Source: Straminergon stramineum
Lineage: Eukaryota; Streptophyta; Bryopsida; Hypnales; Calliergonaceae
Length of the DNA stretch: 64,000 nt
Direction of reading: 5' to 3'
Assembly: GCA_963920665.1 (NCBI GenBank)
Contig: OY987271.1
Coordinates: 18,417,350-18,481,349 of the forward strand
The notes under the pieces were generated by a model. That model saw only the letters and a list, made by a program, of their open reading frames with translations. It did not search any database and was not told the DNA's origin. Each line of letters starts with the position of its first letter. The stretch's first letter is position 1. A program made the position numbers and the translations under genes. This document shows positions 60,150 through 64,000 of the stretch, one piece after another.

Positions 60150-61334
60150 CTAGAGGGTTGCCTAACAGATAGCCGTCTGTGCAGACATCATGAGAATACT
60201 GTAGACAATATGTATGTCTTAGTGCATGTTTTAGTGCATGTTTTAGTGCTCCCAAAACATTCATATGACATTGCCAATTTGTATTGAAGGTGCCTCATGT
60301 GAACCCTCTACGCAATGCACGTCTTTGTAGTTTCCCACATCATCATGCTCCTCCATGCCATTTGTTCTTATAACTTTTGTATCAGACTATTAAGAGCACT
60401 CATGAACCTTCCCCTATGGACATTTATAGTTGAAAATCATCTTCCATGGTGAACACCCTAAACATCATAGTAAAGTTTCATGCTTTAGACATTGCATAAG
60501 CTAAATTCTTGTGAATTCAATGCACATCATCTCAGACAAACATACCTTATGTTGAAGTGCACATGTGCAAGACAATGAAGACTGCCATGCCCCATTGAAT
60601 GTCTTAGGGAATGTCCGTATTGCCTTATCCTAATCTCATCATCAACATCCTCTTGTCTCATTGGCCTCAATGTAAACACCTGAATATTAATAGGAAGATC
60701 ACCCTCAACGCCAATAGGTCCTCTGAGACATCATTTACAACATTAAACGTCTACGTGGATGTCTTTTGGGACGTCTTGAAGTTGCTCATGGCATTCCAAA
60801 GAAGGCCATCAGAATGGTTAAACTAAGAAATTGATGACGTGGCAGTGCCTGCCAAGTCAGCATATTGTTTGCCACGTCAGCAAATGGTTTGCCACGTCAG
60901 CTTTGGACCACGTCATTTGCCATGTCATCTACCACGTCACCACTTTTTAACATACCCTGCCCAAAAAATGTTGACCAACTCTTTTTTTCAAGTGGGCAAC
61001 GTTGTTATTTAAAAATATAATAATGTAAATGAAAATAACCCATGGTCAAAGTGGGTCCCCCCTGCTGACGTGTCAAATATTGTTTTTTCAGACAACCATT
61101 TGAACATGATGATGTCAGGCACCATCTCAACGTCAAAGTGGATGCAAATAGCAACACCACTGTGTTTTTTCAGGTGAATTTCACTTTTTTCATCTCCAAC
61201 ATCCACTTCAACCCCTAGTAGACGTAGAGATGTACAAGAAGACATGTAGACACCAAGTTGGACATGAAATGTCCAAGCCTTAGACAGGAGCATGTCAAGG
61301 CCCGACACCAAAAAAAACGTAATTTCTTCCTGTG
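60150..61334. repeat. Right subterminal repeat region of CACTA element 2
   Basis: AGACA/TGTCT motifs recur, together with a cluster of GCCACGTCAGC and ACCACGTCA words at about 60,838-60,945. The region ends at the right terminus TTTCTTCCTGTG. Confidence 0.6.
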
Positions 61335-61585
61335 GTTTCAAGGCAGTAGTAGAGAAATCATTGGAGAAAATGAGGTCAAGCATTGAGCAGGCCACTAGTT
61401 TTTTGCAAGCTTTCGAAAAAAACAAGAATAATTCGGAGTGTGGATATGAACCAAAGTTGAGGACCTCTACATTTGGAAAGCGGAAATTGTCACTGCAGCA
61501 GCTGTTGACTGATGTGCCACAACATGAAAGTCACAGTGCTGTAGGAAACAACGTCCACAATAGTGGAAAAAGTCCGTTGGATTGA

Positions 61586-62353
61586 ATTCCATTACAAGGT
61601 CGATTGCATGGAAAGACTCGTTAGTTGAAACGTAAAAGTCAATAGGGATTGCTCACAAGCCCGGCAGGTAGTGATGTATATTTCTTTACAAGAAGATTGT
61701 GTTCCATGAAATAGTAGCAATGTTTGTCTGGTACGTTGAGATTTGTGAAGATCATAAACAAAGGAATTTTGTGGACTTATGAAGGGTAGTTCATTGGTAG
61801 CTACTACATGCTGCTCTAGAAAGCTCTAGAGTGTGAAATTTTGTTCGAATGTGGTATTGAAGTTTCGTCCATGTTATGTCAGCCACTTGTTCGTGTTCAA
61901 TTTGACTACCGCTTTGGCATTTTGCGGATGTATCCTTTGCATGTAACCTTCCACACATGTGGTTTCAGAGTCATATGATGAAATAAGGCTTATGTTGTTT
62001 TTTGAGCATAGTCGACATGATGGAAGGCATTATCCCGTAATATTCAAACATGATACCTCAGTCGAAGATTGTTTTGGATTGTACTGTGCTTTCTTATTTT
62101 TTGTGTAGATGATGCAGTTGTTGTTCATGAACAGTGGAGAGCATTGAAGCAGTTCTCCAAAAGGTACATCTTCGTTTCTTGACGGTGCTTGACGTTGACA
62201 TTTTCTAGGAGAATTTGCAGAGTCAGTGGAAATTTGGAAGAATTTGGAAGTGGACAACGCAGTTTTGCACGTCAAATTTGGTAGACATCTTTGAACTTTC
62301 CTAAAACCATAGATTGGTTATCGTTGTGTTGTGTTCAACTGAACACATTCACA
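61586..62353. other. Region upstream of the TNP2 gene in CACTA element 1
   Basis: About 770 bases between the interrupted ORF and the TNP2 start; presumably the promoter and leader. No specific element supported. Confidence 0.3.
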
Positions 62354-64000
62354 ATGTCATCAACTTCTAGATTACATATTCCAATGGAGGACTTGATCTT
62401 TGAAACAGAATTGAGGATGGCAAGAGAGCAACATACTACTTCATACAGTTGTCCTTGTACAAAATGCCATGGTGGTCGTCATTATAGCATAGAAGCAATC
62501 CGTGAACACCTTCGTCTGAATAAGCAGGATCCTTTTCTGATGCGGTCCATGTTAGGTGGTGACCCAAAAGGGGGATATCCAAGAGCAGGGATATGGGTGA
62601 ATGCTACAGGGGAGACATTACCTACAGGGAATGTTTTCGATGATGAACGCATTCGAACTGAGTACTCAGAACACATGGACCCATACCACGATGTACAACG
62701 TCAACTGTTTGATGCTTTCAACGAAGGGGATCATTTACGCGAAGACACACCTCATGTTGAGGAACGCAACAATGAATCAGACATGGTAAGCAATAACCTA
62801 GAGGCCATGGATGATTTGTATGACCAAGCGACACGTTCAGTATACCAAGGCATCAATGTCAGTGTCATTTCAGCAACCATTGTGCTTATAAACATAGCTG
62901 TGATACATGGCGTGAGCAATGCCTATGTGGATGAACTATTGAAGTATCTATTGACTATGTTATTGCCAGCTACAAACATGCTTCCAAGCAGTCACTATGA
63001 GGCGAAGAAGTTGATAAGGAAGCTTGGTTTGAATTATAACATTATACACAGTTGTCCAGATGGGTGTGTGCTATATCGTGGGAACAAAGAGAATTTGAAG
63101 GAGTGTCCAAGTCCAGGATGTGGGAAATCAAGATTCATAAAGGGTTCCGAAGTTATTCCAGCAAGAGTGATACGACACTTCCCACTTATCCCAAGGTTAC
63201 GACGAATGTTTCGGTCCCCGGCTATTGCAGAGCTGTTACGATTCCATTATGATCACCCAAACACAGAAGATGGTGTGATGAAGTCTGTGGCTGATAGTCT
63301 GGCATGGAAATACATGGATACTCATATAGATTCTTCTTTTGGGGATGAGATCAGGAATTTGCGTTTCGGATTGTCTCTTCATGATGTGAATCCTTTTGCA
63401 CACAACAGTACTAGTCATTCTACATGGCCGATATTGATGCTTATTTACAACTTGCCTCCATACTTGGTTACAAAGAAATTCTTTATCCAATTGAGCATTC
63501 TCATATCAGGCAAATTGTCCCCCACAAGCGAGAACATTGATGTCTTCATACGGCCCTTGATTGAAGAATTACACGAAATTTGGGTAGGAGTGAGGGCCTA
63601 AGACTTCTCAAAGCCTCATGGTGCACGACATTTCACTTTCAGAGGGATACTTCTATGGACTATATATGATTATCCAGGATATGGTCTAATCGCAGGATTG
63701 TGCACACATGGTTATAAAGGATGTACTGTTTGTGGGCCAGCTACAGATGCAAGATCAACTAAGTCTGGTAACAAATTAGATGCTCAGAAAAAAGCAAAAG
63801 GAAGAAAAATAGTATATGGAGGAAGTTGGAGATGGACAACTAGAAACCATCCTTACCGAAGAAGTCTTGAATTTGACGGGAAAATGGACAGCAAATCAAC
63901 TCCAAAGAGGATGACTACAGAGCAAAGAGGAAAGTGTGGAGAAGAATGAGATGCGTATATAGCAAGCGGGGGTAGAAAGGGTGTGGAGAATGACCCAGTT
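62354..64000 (+). pseudogene. TNP2-type CACTA transposase with two in-frame stops, 3' end outside the window
   Basis: ATG at 62,354 is preferred over the upstream in-frame ATG at 62,291 because conserved sequence begins after it. The start region carries a transposase-associated segment (SCPCTKCHGGRHYSIEAIRE, then HLRLN). The TNP2 (PF02992) core follows: SSHYEAKKLIRKLGLNYNII, HSCPDGCVLYRGNKENLKEC, LRFGLSLHDVNPFAHNSTSH, STWPILMLIYNLPPYLVTKK and IDVFIRPLIEELHEIWVGVR. A TAA at 63,599-63,601 interrupts it. The same frame then continues with HFTFRGILLWTIYDYPGYGL and KGCTVCGP, which are conserved in the family. A second stop (TGA, 63,947-63,949) lies downstream, after which the frame again continues. 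The gene is therefore probably dead in this copy, unless these lie in introns or are sequence errors. Confidence 0.88.

Larger units (their letters stand above)
55584..61334. mobile_element. CACTA element 2, non-autonomous, 5751 bp, GTT target duplication
   Basis: Left end CACTAGAAGAAAACACGCAG at 55,584; complement of the right end CACAGGAAGAAATTACG, closing at 61,334. Thirteen of the first 17 bases agree. GTT lies on both sides (55,581-55,583 and 61,335-61,337). Both flanks are rich in AGACAT/TAGACA/GACGTC and GCCACGTCAGC-type motifs, as expected of subterminal repeats. No TNP2 is inside; it holds a small spliced - strand gene, a 277-bp tandem array and short repeats. The first 14 left-end bases are identical to element 1, so the element 1 proteins could act on it (inference). 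Confidence 0.85.
55361..61585 (+). pseudogene. Unknown ORF interrupted by CACTA element 2
   Basis: The left part starts at ATGGATTCAGGG (55,361) and reads to the insertion at 55,583 (ending ...APLGKWKVS). The right part resumes at 61,335 (FKAVVEKSLEKMRSS...) and ends at TGA, 61,585. Discounting the element and one GTT copy, the two parts are in the same frame, giving a reading frame of roughly 157 codons. This agreement is unlikely by chance and argues that the ORF was real before insertion. The right part has a helical segment (KMRSSIEQATSFLQAFEKNK) and a basic patch (FGKRKLSLQQLL). I do not recognise the family. It may be another CACTA element 1 protein or an exon of one. Confidence 0.5.
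41191..64000. mobile_element. Large CACTA (En/Spm-type) element 1, right end outside the window
   Basis: CACTAGAAGAAAACTGTGTTT at 41,191 matches the CACTA terminus type and shares its first 14 bases with the fully bounded element at 55,584. GTTTCG motifs recur through the following 650 bases (for example TGTTTCGGG, TGTTTCGTGG, TGTTTCGCG), as in CACTA subterminal regions. Inside lie a - strand accessory gene (about 53.7-47.6 kb) and a + strand TNP2-type transposase from 62,354. I infer that all belong to one element. No right terminus (TTCTTCTAGTG) was found before the window end. The left flank triplet is GAA. Confidence 0.6.

Noticed and set aside
1..64000. CRISPR arrays, bacterial operons, ribosome binding sites
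   Set aside because: The spliced plant genes make these irrelevant, and the tandem repeats lack the spacer pattern of CRISPR arrays.
1..64000. tRNA or rRNA genes
   Set aside because: No GGTTCGAATCC-type box or rRNA-like segment was recognised by eye; a covariance-model scan would be needed to exclude them.

Overview
The window is nuclear DNA from a streptophyte, most likely a land plant outside the flowering plants. The sequence gives four reasons: a plant-type phosphoenolpyruvate carboxylase ending in QNTG, GT-AG introns of plant style, AP2-type and Dof-type transcription-factor domains, and plant hAT and CACTA transposons. A bryophyte or other early-diverging lineage is my guess from how divergent these genes are. 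I cannot fix the species. Intergenic DNA is very AT-rich and gene-poor, and one 200-base run of N marks an assembly gap.

Region by region: 1-755 holds the last two coding exons of PEPC (+ strand). 1.4-5.6 kb is AT-rich repeat DNA. 6.05-9.55 kb holds a three-coding-exon gene (- strand) with two divergent AP2 domains; its middle exon looks like the product of an internal tandem duplication. 9.6-14.1 kb is AT-rich spacer. 14.16-15.1 kb holds a small Dof-like zinc-finger gene (- strand). 16-27.4 kb is spacer with several small transposon-like elements: a family bounded by TTAA-CCCCTAAA, a 152-bp CACTA foldback with a 3-bp target duplication, a 392-bp foldback and imperfect tandem repeats.

27.5-32.4 kb holds a two-exon gene (- strand) for a protein of about 1331 residues. 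It joins an acidic, repeat-containing N-terminal half, a degenerate AP2 doublet related to the 6-8.7 kb gene, and a C-terminal domain that reads as an F-box-associated/kelch-type beta-propeller. This is the most unusual gene in the window. 32.4-35.5 kb is AT-rich spacer. 35,823-40,255 is a complete hAT transposon with terminal inverted repeats, an 8-bp target duplication and a 1117-residue transposase that carries a long extra C-terminal tail.

From 41,191 to the window end I infer one large CACTA element, cut off at the right. It carries a multi-exon accessory gene on the - strand (about 53.7-47.6 kb) and a TNP2-type transposase on the + strand (from 62,354) broken by two in-frame stops. Two later insertions sit inside it: a GC-rich solo LTR (45,495-46,616, target duplication CCCTC) and a second, non-autonomous CACTA element (55,584-61,334, target duplication GTT). 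The second element interrupts an open reading frame that stays in frame across the insertion once the element and one copy of GTT are discounted. It carries a 277-bp tandem array and a small spliced gene of its own.
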